49,306 bases of DNA from NCBI RefSeq assembly GCF_002287235.1, contig NZ_LMVP01000046.1:1-49306 (forward strand). Direction: 5' to 3'. The DNA is from Methanosarcina spelaei (GTDB taxonomy: Archaea > Halobacteriota > Methanosarcinia > Methanosarcinales > Methanosarcinaceae). Shown piece after piece: positions 9,789 through 17,097 of this stretch. The translations under genes were made by a program, and so were the position numbers. Position 1 is the first letter of the stretch. Each line of letters begins with the position of its first letter. The notes below the pieces were generated by a model, which was not told where the DNA came from, did no database searches, and saw only the letters and a list, made by a program, of their open reading frames with translations.

Positions 9789-11540
9789 ATGTTAAAAAGT
9801 ATATTGATTATGATGTTATTATTACTTTCTGCCAGTGTAACATTCGGCTCAGTATCAGAAGATCAAAATTCTAGTGTTACACAGCTTAGCGATACACACA
9901 ATACGCAGCTTAACAATACACAGTTTAACAATACGCAGTTTAACAACACACAGTTTAACAACACACAGTTTAACAACACACAGCTTAACAATACACAGCT
10001 TAACAATAATACACAGTTTAAAGTTATACAGTTTGAAGATATTCTTCCGAAAGAAAAAGGATTCTCAGTAAGTTATACAGCATGGAGCCCTGATGGACGA
10101 TACTTACTGGTTACCTCTTCCAAATCGATTTCCTTTTCAAATAATATTCACAGGCAATATCTATTAGATACGAAATCCCATACATTCGGAGAAATCGATT
10201 ATGGAGTAAAAGAATTAAACAGTTATTCTATACCCGGAGCAGAGTGGTCTCCATCCGGAGATAAGATGTATTTCCAAATCTCAAGATTTGCTGGCCCAAA
10301 AAACTCTGGAAATTGTTTCATAATTTGCAATCCCAATGGTACTGATTTGAAGAGTGTAGGGACCAACTATAATGACATTTCAGACATATTAGAAAACATT
10401 GGGAATATTGGTTTTCAGAGAAATCTTGAGTGGAGCCCTGATTCCAGTAAAATCACATTTGAATGGGATAATCCCGAAAACCACTCAACTAAAGTCTACA
10501 TTGCAAGCAAAAACGGGACAAATGCCAGCGAAATTTCTTCAGATACATATCCACAGCCCGATTGGTATGATTCTGACAAAATCTTCATTACTACAGATGA
10601 AGGAACTGTAAATCTTATCAACGAGAGTGGAGACTTGATTCGGACTTTCCAGCCCGAGAATAAAAATAAAAAGTATTGCAAGTTTTCGCTCAGTCCTGAC
10701 AGAAAAAAAATAATCCTGGTTTCGGGTTTACCAGGGAGCTTCAATTTGCAAACCTATATATCTAATACTGACGGTTCGGAATTGAAAGGAAACATTTCTT
10801 ATTACGATGGTAGTGAACAACGTATCTTGACAAAAGAATACTGGCAGCCAAATGGTTCACTTCTTCTGGTGAATCAGAAAGATAATCTCTATATCGTGGA
10901 AGGAAAAGAGAACAATAAGCGCCTTTTGTATGAAGGCAATGCTAGTGAACCTAAATGGTTCCCTGATGGAAAGAAAATATTATTCGTTGAAGATAAAAAT
11001 AAGCTGTATTCAATCGATACCGATGGAACCAATTTGACCTTTATAACCAGCTTCGGACTTACATCTTCTTATTTCTGGAATTTATTCTGTGACCCTCTTG
11101 AAAAGGTTAAACAATTTTCAATAAGTCCGTCTGGAGATATGATAGTGTTCACATCTGCCCTTTATCCTGATACCGGAAAGATCATTGAAAATGAACCAGG
11201 CCCTTCAAAATGTCAAAATGTAGCTGCTCCTTTATTCGTTGTTAATTCTAACGGTTCTAATCTCACTCAGATAACGCCTACAATAAAAGGTAGACATGAT
11301 ATCTTTAGAGAGTGGAGCCCCAATGGAGAACAGCTCATTATAGGGTCTATTCAGTTTTCTTCAGATATTGACTGGGAGTATAAAGAAAACTCTCTTGTAG
11401 AATTCAACACGACGAATATCTCTTCTAACTCCTCTTCTAACTCCTCTTCTATCTGGAAAAATATATATGTGAAGGAAATTGTGGGGAGCGAAGAGTCCAG
11501 TACTGTTGATAAAGTCCAAGAGACAAATCCAGCTCCATAA
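9789..11540 (+). CDS. Exported TolB/WD40-like beta-propeller protein with NNT repeats
   Basis: 583 residues: signal peptide (ILIMMLLLLSASVTFGSVS), a low-complexity stretch of Q(F/L)NNT pentads at about 37–75, then a TolB-like beta-propeller. Blades are recognised by repeated W-SPDG/W-SPSG/W-SPDS motifs (AWSPDGRYLL, EWSPSGDKMYF, EWSPDSSKITF, WFPDGKKILF, SISPSGDMIVF, EWSPNGEQLII). Propellers of this type bind other proteins or glycans; the specific role is unknown. A Ser/Asn-rich segment occurs near the C-terminus and no anchor is seen. I choose ATG 9789 over TTG 9774 because GGATGGGG lies 5–6 nt before it. Every pentad holds an N-x-T sequon, so this region could be heavily glycosylated. Confidence 0.85.
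   Translation: MLKSILIMMLLLLSASVTFGSVSEDQNSSVTQLSDTHNTQLNNTQFNNTQFNNTQFNNTQFNNTQLNNTQLNNNTQFKVIQFEDILPKEKGFSVSYTAWSPDGRYLLVTSSKSISFSNNIHRQYLLDTKSHTFGEIDYGVKELNSYSIPGAEWSPSGDKMYFQISRFAGPKNSGNCFIICNPNGTDLKSVGTNYNDISDILENIGNIGFQRNLEWSPDSSKITFEWDNPENHSTKVYIASKNGTNASEISSDTYPQPDWYDSDKIFITTDEGTVNLINESGDLIRTFQPENKNKKYCKFSLSPDRKKIILVSGLPGSFNLQTYISNTDGSELKGNISYYDGSEQRILTKEYWQPNGSLLLVNQKDNLYIVEGKENNKRLLYEGNASEPKWFPDGKKILFVEDKNKLYSIDTDGTNLTFITSFGLTSSYFWNLFCDPLEKVKQFSISPSGDMIVFTSALYPDTGKIIENEPGPSKCQNVAAPLFVVNSNGSNLTQITPTIKGRHDIFREWSPNGEQLIIGSIQFSSDIDWEYKENSLVEFNTTNISSNSSSNSSSIWKNIYVKEIVGSEESSTVDKVQETNPAP
9899..10020 (+). repeat. 15-bp in-frame coding repeat (QFNNT/QLNNT)
   Basis: Seven or eight 15-bp units of the CAGTTTAACAACACA type with T/C wobble, inside the propeller gene near its N-terminus; one unit has an extra Asn codon. 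The period is a multiple of three, so copy-number changes keep the frame. Confidence 0.9.
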
Positions 11541-11565
11541 ACACCTGACAGGTTACTGAGAATAA

Positions 11566-11600
11566 GGAAAAAGCAAGAAATCTCCTTGCTTTTTCTTCTT
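11566..11600. terminator. Bidirectional terminator between convergent genes
   Basis: GAAAAAGCAAG (11567–11577) and CTTGCTTTTTC (11585–11595) form a perfect 11-bp stem with a 7-nt loop. T-rich DNA follows on the plus strand. It lies 26 nt after the propeller gene stop and faces the ferredoxin gene on the other strand. Confidence 0.75.
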
Positions 11601-11746
11601 ACATTTTTTGCCTGTACCTTGATGAACCAGCAAACGGTATCGTTCCTCAGGGCACAGATGATAGGTATCCTGGCAGATTTGAACCTGAGCAAAAGAATGA
11701 CTTTTTTCTGGTGTCCCTGCGGAGGATTCTCAGGAGATTACTCAGC

Positions 11747-11941
11747 TCAATCTTCAACAAGTTCGATAGCATTTTCCGGACAGGCTTCCACACACTGATA
11801 ACACTCTATGCAATTTTCCGGGCGGGCTACAACTGCTCTTTTTACTCGATCAATTTCTTCAATATCAAAAACTTCTGCAGGGCAAACTTCGTAGCAAGCA
11901 AGAGCCCCGGTACACTCTTTATAGTCGATTACTGGATGCAT
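11747..11941 (-). CDS. Small ferredoxin with an incomplete first cluster motif
   Basis: 64-residue bacterial-type two-cluster ferredoxin fold. The second motif is complete (CIECYQCVEACP, Cys 42, 45, 48, 52). The first reads CTGALACYEVCP: Cys 10, 16 and 20 are present but the usual second Cys (position 13) is Ala. In this fold cluster I is bound by the first three Cys of motif one plus the last of motif two, so cluster I here has three Cys ligands and may be [3Fe-4S] or a site-differentiated [4Fe-4S]; cluster II should be normal. Start ATG 11941 is preceded by GGAAGGA. It is a single gene with no visible redox partner adjacent. Confidence 0.85.
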   Translation of the reverse strand: MHPVIDYKECTGALACYEVCPAEVFDIEEIDRVKRAVVARPENCIECYQCVEACPENAIELVED

Positions 11942-12029
11942 TTTCCTTCCACCGTGTTCTTTCCAGGTTAAAAGTTCAATTTGCAGTAGCTAATACTAAT
12001 ATCGATACGATCTTGTTATTTGCCTTTTT

Positions 12030-12225
12030 ACTGAATTTCAAGTTTACAGTTTTTTTTACCGAATTTCAAGTTTACAGTTTCTTTTACCGAATTTCAAGTT
12101 TACAGTTTCTTTTACCGAATTTCAAGTTTACAGTTTCTTTTACCGAATTTCAAGTTTACAGTTTCTTTTACTGAATTCCAACGCCTGGATATCTTTTACT
12201 GAATTTCAACATTGACAGTTTCTGA
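12030..12225 (+). repeat. 28-bp tandem array derived from the hsp20 3' end
   Basis: Units start at 12030, 12058, 12086, 12114, 12142 and 12170 (degenerate), and a seventh at 12198 is the last codons and stop of the Hsp20 gene itself. The consensus plus-strand unit is ACCGAATTTCAAGTTTACAG plus TTTCTTTT. Reversed, it reads GAAACTGTAAACTTGAAATT, nearly the same as the gene end GAAACTGTCAATGTTGAAAT. The array lies directly downstream of the gene (on its strand). Confidence 0.9.
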
Positions 12226-12492
12226 GCTTTCTCTATAGGGCACTATCACGAACAGTTTTCCATCGCAGTATCTCGCAACTGCCTTTTGAGAGACAACCCC
12301 ACAGCAGAACGCGTAAGTTCCGGCGTATTCGACTCCGGTTTCTTCTCTTTTCGCTCTTACGAAAAATCCTTCTTCAACCATCTTTAGTTCAATATTCTCT
12401 TTCTTTACTCCAGGCAGATTAATCTGGATTTCCAGGTTTCCCTTGTCATCAGAACACGAAAATACATCAGGAGACATTTTCACCATAGCCAT
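12196..12492 (-). CDS. Small Hsp20/alpha-crystallin-like protein
   Basis: 98-residue protein that is essentially one alpha-crystallin domain: LEIQINLPGVKKENIELKMVEEGFF matches the start of the sHSP core (compare LPGIDKEDVELNL in the Hsp20 at 20.6 kb), and KLFVIVPYRESSETVNVEI matches its last strand. It lacks the long N-terminal arm and the C-terminal I-x-I tail, so oligomer formation may be limited. Cys residues at a CC pair are unusual for the family. Likely an ATP-independent holdase. GGGAGGGG is 4–5 nt before the ATG at 12492. Its stop lies inside the last unit of a 28-bp tandem array. Confidence 0.75.
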   Translation of the reverse strand: MAMVKMSPDVFSCSDDKGNLEIQINLPGVKKENIELKMVEEGFFVRAKREETGVEYAGTYAFCCGVVSQKAVARYCDGKLFVIVPYRESSETVNVEIQ

Positions 12493-12914
12493 ACTACCCC
12501 TCCCGAAGAGTCTTTCCCCGGTAAGCTATATAAGATAATAAATTTCATCCGTATATCCGGGAATTTGGTGTAAGGTGTTAAGGCATCCACGTCTTGGATC
12601 TCATTTTGGAACATAGATGTTTCGACATCAGATACTTGAATATTAGATGTTACGGCACAAGATTTGAATCTTAGACGTTACGAGACTAGATATCAGAGTC
12701 TTAAATTTACGACATTAGATATCGATTTTTATTCAAATTCTTGTTCCTAACCGCCACACAAACCCCAATAATAAAGTAAAAATCTCGATATTTATAATTT
12801 GTGAATGGATATATCGATTCATAGACCGTTTGGACCTGTATCATTCTAATTTAGAAAGATCAGATAAGCGGGTAATAAAGCTTTACTACGGATTCCTGAA
12901 GTGGTGACATTCAA
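12493..12914 (+). other. Intergenic, AT-rich; promoter DNA for hsp20-like gene
   Basis: No gene seen. AT-rich DNA at 12520–12545 could hold the promoter of the gene at 12492. Imperfect short repeats around TTAGATGTTACGGCA and related motifs occur at 12600–12720. Confidence 0.35.
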
Positions 12915-13070
12915 GCTTGTAACTCTGTGGCTAACTTTATGGCTTGTAATTCTATGGTTTGTAACTCTATGGCTTGTAACTCTATGGTTTGTAACTCTAT
13001 GGTTTGTAACTCTATGACGGTAACTCTATGACGGTAACTCTATGACGGTAACTCTATGACGGTAACTCTA
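12915..13070 (+). repeat. 15-bp then 14-bp tandem array
   Basis: Five or six units of TTGTAACTCTATGG with a 1-nt joint (15 bp), then four exact 14-bp units ACGGTAACTCTATG (13017–13070). The unit length changes within one array. It lies downstream of the uracil-DNA glycosylase gene on its strand. Confidence 0.85.
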
Positions 13071-13126
13071 TAGCTGGTAAACTTCTGTTACTTTGCTTGC
13101 AATGGCATGGCTGTCTTCAGGGACAT

Positions 13127-13669
13127 TCAACTCCATAGGTCACGATTTTTGTCAATGAAAGCACGTTGGATCTCCTTTTTTGAGGAGGTGTAAATCAGGG
13201 CTGCAGGATGGTAAAGTTTCAGGATCATTCTTCCTTCATGTTCCACAGGGACTCCCCATTCGAGTTTTCTCCCAGGGCAAAAGGACTTCTCGGCTGTATT
13301 ACCAAGAAGGATTATGATTTTCGGGTTAAGCAGGATTATCTGAGAAAGCAGGAAGGGTTTACAGCACTCGATCTCGTTTGTCCTGGGCTTCCGGTTTTCG
13401 GGCGGGTGACATTTAACCGTATTTGTTACCATCCAGTCTTCTTCGGAAAGCCTCATGTACTCGATCATTTTATCCAGTTCTTTTCCTGCCCTGCCATAGA
13501 ATGGAATCCCTGTTTCATTTTCGCTTTTCCCGGGAGCTTCTCCTATAAAGAAAACTTTCGGATTACAGGACCCTTTTCCTATGACTCTTCGGATTGCGCT
13601 TTTGTGGAGCGGACACCGGGTGCATTTAATTATCTCCCTTGCAACAGTTTCGTATCCGGCTTCCACCAT
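13127..13669 (-). CDS. Family-4 uracil-DNA glycosylase (Fe-S)
   Basis: Removes uracil from DNA, starting base-excision repair. Features: CTRCPLHK (first two Fe-S cysteines), FIGEAPGKSENETGIPFYGRAG (motif 1), TNTVKCHPPENRKP and ECCKPFL (third and fourth cysteines), and LYHPAAL (motif 2). The first standard start is ATG 13669 (180 aa). The frame stays open upstream to an ATA codon (13721–13723) placed 5 nt after a perfect AAAGGAGGT (13729–13737); this would add TTYEKDNRIDFEERIRI and bring the length to 198, typical for the family. No ATG, GTG or TTG lies in frame in between. So the original start may be lost or ATA may be used. An out-of-frame ATG at 13713 stops after six codons. Confidence 0.9.
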   Translation of the reverse strand: MVEAGYETVAREIIKCTRCPLHKSAIRRVIGKGSCNPKVFFIGEAPGKSENETGIPFYGRAGKELDKMIEYMRLSEEDWMVTNTVKCHPPENRKPRTNEIECCKPFLLSQIILLNPKIIILLGNTAEKSFCPGRKLEWGVPVEHEGRMILKLYHPAALIYTSSKKEIQRAFIDKNRDLWS

Positions 13670-13913
13670 TATTCTGATTCTCTCTTCAAAATCTATACGG
13701 TTATCCTTTTCATATGTCGTTATCTTCTACCTCCTTTAGTATTTTTTTCTGTAATCCGATATATTCTTAAATTGTTGCCAGTTTTTGATTCTGACTTTTA
13801 TATAAAACTCGTAATCCATTTCATGAGACCTGCACGCAAACAAACTTATTTATGGAAAAAATTCCATGACAAACATAACCACTATTTGATGATAAAAAAT
13901 TCTCTAAAATTTA

Positions 13914-14103
13914 TTCATTTGTATTCGGTTAAGGATTTTGAGCTGCTGATCTCGATTTCGACGGAAAAACTCAAACCCAAATGTTTAGTGTTTAAATTGA
14001 AATCGATATCAGATTCCAGTTTTGCATTTGATGAATAATTTAATAAATTTTATGAAAATCAATGCAATTGATAACGATTTTTCCTTAACCGATGACCAAT
14101 GAA
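13914..14103 (+). mobile_element. MITE-A copy 1 (190 bp)
   Basis: Ends are inverted repeats: TTCATTTGTATTCGGTTAAGG at the left and the complement of TTCATTGGTCATCGGTTAAGG at the right (18 of 21 match). It is flanked by a perfect 6-bp direct repeat AATTTA (13908–13913 and 14104–14109). By eye it is identical to 24627–24816 in opposite orientation. No gene inside. It lies in the pgk promoter region, about 20 bp before the TATA-like box. Confidence 0.9.
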
Positions 14104-14126
14104 AATTTATTATTAAACTTTATTTT

Positions 14127-14142
14127 CTATATATAAAATCTC
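14127..14142 (+). promoter_or_regulatory. TATA-like promoter of pgk
   Basis: CTATATATAAAATC centred about 30 bp before the pgk start; transcription would begin close to the ATG, giving a very short leader. Inferred from motif and spacing. Confidence 0.5.
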
Positions 14143-14164
14143 ATTCACAAAGGTGCGCTGAGGT

Positions 14165-15403
14165 ATGACTTCTAGAAACTTTCTTACAATAGATGATTTT
14201 GACACGCACGGAAAGACAATTCTTGTAAGGGTTGACCTGAACTCCCCTATGGATCCACAGGGTAATATTCTGGACGATATGCGGATCCGAAGCCATATTG
14301 CCACCTTGAAGGATCTTGAGGACGCAAAAGTTGTTTTGCTTGCACACCAGAGCAGGCCAGGAAAAAAAGACTTCACCACAATGAAGCCTCATGCTAACCT
14401 GATGTCCAAATATCTGGGAAAGCAGGTTCTCTATGTAGATGATATCTTTGGAACTTACGCAAAGACCAGGATTGCTTCTATGGAAAATGGGGATGTCATC
14501 CTGCTCGAAAATGTAAGGTTCTATTCCGAAGAAAGCCTCGAAAGATCTCCATCAGAACAGGCAAAAACTTATCCGGTTAAAAAACTGGCACCTTTTGTGG
14601 ATATCTTCCTTAACGATGCCTTTGCCGTATCCCACAGATCTCAACTTTCCGTAGTCGGATTTACTGAAGTTCTCCCTACAGGAGCCGGAAGAGTTATGGA
14701 AAAGGAGCTCACGTCTCTGAATAGGGGGATCAAAGGAGGAGAAAGGCCAACGATTTTCGTGCTCGGTGGAGCTAAAGTCGATGACTCGCTCCGGGTGGCG
14801 GAAAATGTACTTGCAAACGGAGGGGCTGACCGTGTACTCCTGACCGGAGTAGTAGCAAATGTGGCGCTTGCAGCATCAGGTATAGATATCGGAAAAGTAA
14901 ACCTGGACTTTATCAAATCCCAGGGCTATGAAGACCAGATCGAAAAAGCGAAAGGTATACTTGCGAAATTCAAAGATAAAGTTGGTCTTCCCAGGGACGT
15001 GGCTTTAAACGATAATAAGAAGCGGGTCGAATTACCTGTTTCGGAACTTAACTCCGATTCTCTCCCTATAAACGATATTGGGCTTGAAACCATTGTGAAC
15101 TTTACCAGTGAAATCGAAAGTGCAAAAACAGTTGTTTTAAATGGCCCTGCAGGAGTTTCCGAAGTTGCTGATTTTGCCCTTGGAACGCACGAGATTATAA
15201 AAGCTGCTACTAAGTCCGAGTTTTCAATTATTGGCGGTGGACATATTTCGGCAGAAGTCGAGCATCTTGGGCTTGCACACCGTTTCTCTCACATCAGTAC
15301 AGGCGGTGGGGCATTAATTGATTATCTCTCAGGAGTAAAGCTTCCTGGTGTAGAGGCTTTGAAGGCTGCAGCTAAGAGATATGAGGAAGCTAAGAAGATC
15401 TGA
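14165..15403 (+). CDS. pgk: Phosphoglycerate kinase
   Basis: Interconverts 1,3-bisphosphoglycerate/ADP and 3-phosphoglycerate/ATP; mainly gluconeogenic in methanogens. 412 residues, full length. Motifs: KTILVRVDLNSPMD at the N-terminus (substrate-binding VD-N), LAHQSRPG, LLENVRFYSEE, NDAFAVSHRSQLSVVGF, GGAKVDDSLRV, NGPAGVSE and the C-terminal GGGHISAEVE/STGGGALIDYLSG nucleotide-binding loop. The ATG at 14165 follows GAGGT almost directly, so this start may depend more on a short leader than on a Shine-Dalgarno. It is monocistronic, with a terminator downstream. Confidence 0.97.
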   Translation: MTSRNFLTIDDFDTHGKTILVRVDLNSPMDPQGNILDDMRIRSHIATLKDLEDAKVVLLAHQSRPGKKDFTTMKPHANLMSKYLGKQVLYVDDIFGTYAKTRIASMENGDVILLENVRFYSEESLERSPSEQAKTYPVKKLAPFVDIFLNDAFAVSHRSQLSVVGFTEVLPTGAGRVMEKELTSLNRGIKGGERPTIFVLGGAKVDDSLRVAENVLANGGADRVLLTGVVANVALAASGIDIGKVNLDFIKSQGYEDQIEKAKGILAKFKDKVGLPRDVALNDNKKRVELPVSELNSDSLPINDIGLETIVNFTSEIESAKTVVLNGPAGVSEVADFALGTHEIIKAATKSEFSIIGGGHISAEVEHLGLAHRFSHISTGGGALIDYLSGVKLPGVEALKAAAKRYEEAKKI

Positions 15404-15453
15404 TTGTCCTGTTTCCTTCAAGTTCTAGCATTTGTAAAAAATAAGCTTCTATT

Positions 15454-15510
15454 GGGAGTTCCTTTCTGGGAGCTCTCCTTTGCCGAACTCCCTGGCTTTT
15501 CTTTTTTAAA
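15454..15510 (+). terminator. Terminator after pgk
   Basis: GGGAGTTC (15454–15461) pairs with GAACTCCC (15485–15492), with an inner GGGAGCTCTCC able to fold as well; CTTTTCTTTTTT follows. Confidence 0.75.
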
Positions 15511-15641
15511 ATAATCCTTTTCATCTTCCACTTCTTAAAAGTGATATTCAGGAAGTATACTTTACCAGTTCCGATAAACATACTGTTAACTAGCTTTAAC
15601 ATAAATATATCATACTAACTTAGGGTAGATATGCACATCTG

Positions 15642-15719
15642 GCACTTGCAGCTAGTACTGGTATGCTAGTAGCACTTACAGTTGGTACTGGTAATGCTAG
15701 TGCTTCGATTCCAAAATAG
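15642..15719 (+). pseudogene. Signal-peptide remnant of an exported protein
   Basis: This frame reads ALAASTGMLVALTVGTGNAS then ASIPK and a stop: a hydrophobic core and A-x-A cleavage site with nothing behind it. Similar words (ACTTACAGTTGGTACTGGTA) recur at about 15807. It looks like the decayed 5' end of a secreted-protein gene. The rest of the 360-bp gap before 15962 has short repeats of the GGTAATGCTAGTAAC kind and no gene. Confidence 0.4.
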
Positions 15720-15961
15720 ATTCCCTATTTCCTGGAAAAATCCGTGATCTTCGGATCAATTCAAAAGTTAAGTTTTATGAATCTATTTGAGAATCGCAGT
15801 ACTAGATCACTTACAGTTGGTACTGGTAATGGTGGAATTTAAGTTGATAATGGTAATGCTAGTAACATATACGGTTATGCGGTAATGATAATAATGACAT
15901 CTAATGCTGGTTAAGGGTTACAGGAAATAATTCAAAATAAAGTTGAGGTGTTGGTTCAAGT

Positions 15962-16564
15962 ATGCTTACAGATATTGAAGGCAGGGCTGCAGTCAAACTT
16001 GCAAGGAAAACGATCGAATTGTTCCTATCGGAAGAAAGGCTTCCAGAACCTCAGGAACTTGATTTTGAGCTTTCGCCTGTTTTCGGGGAGAAAAGAGGAG
16101 TATTTGTTACACTTACGGAAAGCGGGCTTCTTAGAGGCTGTATAGGGCATCCGTTTTCGGATTCTAGACTTGAGGACGCAATTATGGATTCTGCAATTTC
16201 TGCGGCAACTCGAGACCCGCGTTTTCATTCTGTGAGAAAAGATGAACTGGATGATATAGTTGTTGAGGTAACAGTTCTTACCCAGCCTGAAAAAATTAAT
16301 GCTCCTGCAGAAGAACTTCCTGAACGCATAGAGATCGGAAAACATGGGCTCATTGTAAAGCAGGGCTACTGTCAGGGACTCTTGCTTCCTCAGGTTGCCC
16401 CTGAGTATAATATGGATTCTCTCGAGTTTCTGGGCCATACCTGCCTGAAAGCTGGCCTTTCGCCTGACGCCTGGCTCAAAGGAGCCGAAGTTTCCTGTTT
16501 CGAAGGGCAGATTTTCAAGGAAAAAGAACCAAGTGGCGAGGTAATTGAGGAAAAATTGCAGTAA
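15962..16564 (+). CDS. AMMECR1-domain protein
   Basis: 200-residue protein of the AMMECR1 family, found in archaea, bacteria and eukaryotes; biochemical role not settled. The family signature [10 protein letters not shown] (about 57–66) is present, with VFVTLTESG before it and [20 protein letters not shown] after it. [30 protein letters not shown] is the conserved C-terminal part. GAGGTG at 15945–15950 precedes the ATG by 11 nt, a little long. A 15-bp tandem array follows the stop by 36 nt. Confidence 0.9.
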   Translation: MLTDIEGRAAVKLARKTIELFLSEERLPEPQELDFELSPVFGEKRGVFVTLTESGLLRGCIGHPFSDSRLEDAIMDSAISAATRDPRFHSVRKDELDDIVVEVTVLTQPEKINAPAEELPERIEIGKHGLIVKQGYCQGLLLPQVAPEYNMDSLEFLGHTCLKAGLSPDAWLKGAEVSCFEGQIFKEKEPSGEVIEEKLQ

Positions 16565-16600
16565 GACCGAAAGTTTTGATTGCCATTATTTGTCATGGCC

Positions 16601-16690
16601 TTAACTTCTGACTTTTTAATTTCTAATTTTTTAACTTCTAATTTTTTAACTTCTAATTTTTTAACTTCTAATTTTTTAACTTCTGATTTT
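16601..16690 (+). repeat. 15-bp tandem array, six units
   Basis: Six units of TTAACTTCTAATTTT (15 bp), the first two and last slightly altered, just downstream of the AMMECR1 gene. Because each unit carries a T run, it could help end transcription; that is inference. Confidence 0.9.
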
Positions 16691-17097
16691 TATCTGGTTC
16701 AAACTCAAAACACACTTATATAGACTTCTATAGACTTCTTTAATTATTCATCCTCTGAAGTGGATAAAAAAATTTATATTGTTAAAAATGTATCTTTTTC
16801 ATACTGTTGGCAGAGTTCCTGAAGGATTTTTACTCAAGTTTCTCAAAAGCTATTTCATTCCTAACCATTAAAGATTTTCAGAATTATTTTCGCGATCATG
16901 ATCTTGATGATTATTCAAGATACGGGTTTAAGAAAAAAATTTTGAATATTGGGATAGGCTTTTAACTAAACTGTATAAAATGCTGCAGGAACTGACAACT
17001 ATTAGACTACAACTTACCACAAACACACCAAGTAATTTTTAGCTAAGTGAGTCAGCCAACATTAGTATTTTTACTTGCAACTAAAGGAGACAGATAA
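16691..17097 (+). other. Leader/intergenic region of the beta-helix protein gene
   Basis: A TATA-like ACTTATATAGACTTCTATAG occurs at about 16713. An open frame at 16807–16965 reads EFLKDFYSSFSKAISF and onward to KKKILNIGIGF and a stop; it has a possible TTG start but no ribosome site, so I do not call it a gene. It may be old insertion-sequence debris. Confidence 0.3.

Noticed and set aside
11600-11746. Plus frame reading PANGIVPQGTDDRYPGRFEP
   Set aside because: Looks protein-like for about 30 codons, but has no start, no ribosome site and lies after the terminator between convergent genes; too little to call a gene remnant.
12030-12225. Possible CRISPR array (28-bp repeats)
   Set aside because: Repeats are directly adjacent with no unique spacers; it is a simple tandem array. 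The same holds for 24891–25075.
13208-14038. 276-codon plus-strand open frame
   Set aside because: It is antisense to the uracil-DNA glycosylase and then runs into MITE-A; no ribosome site and no family motif.
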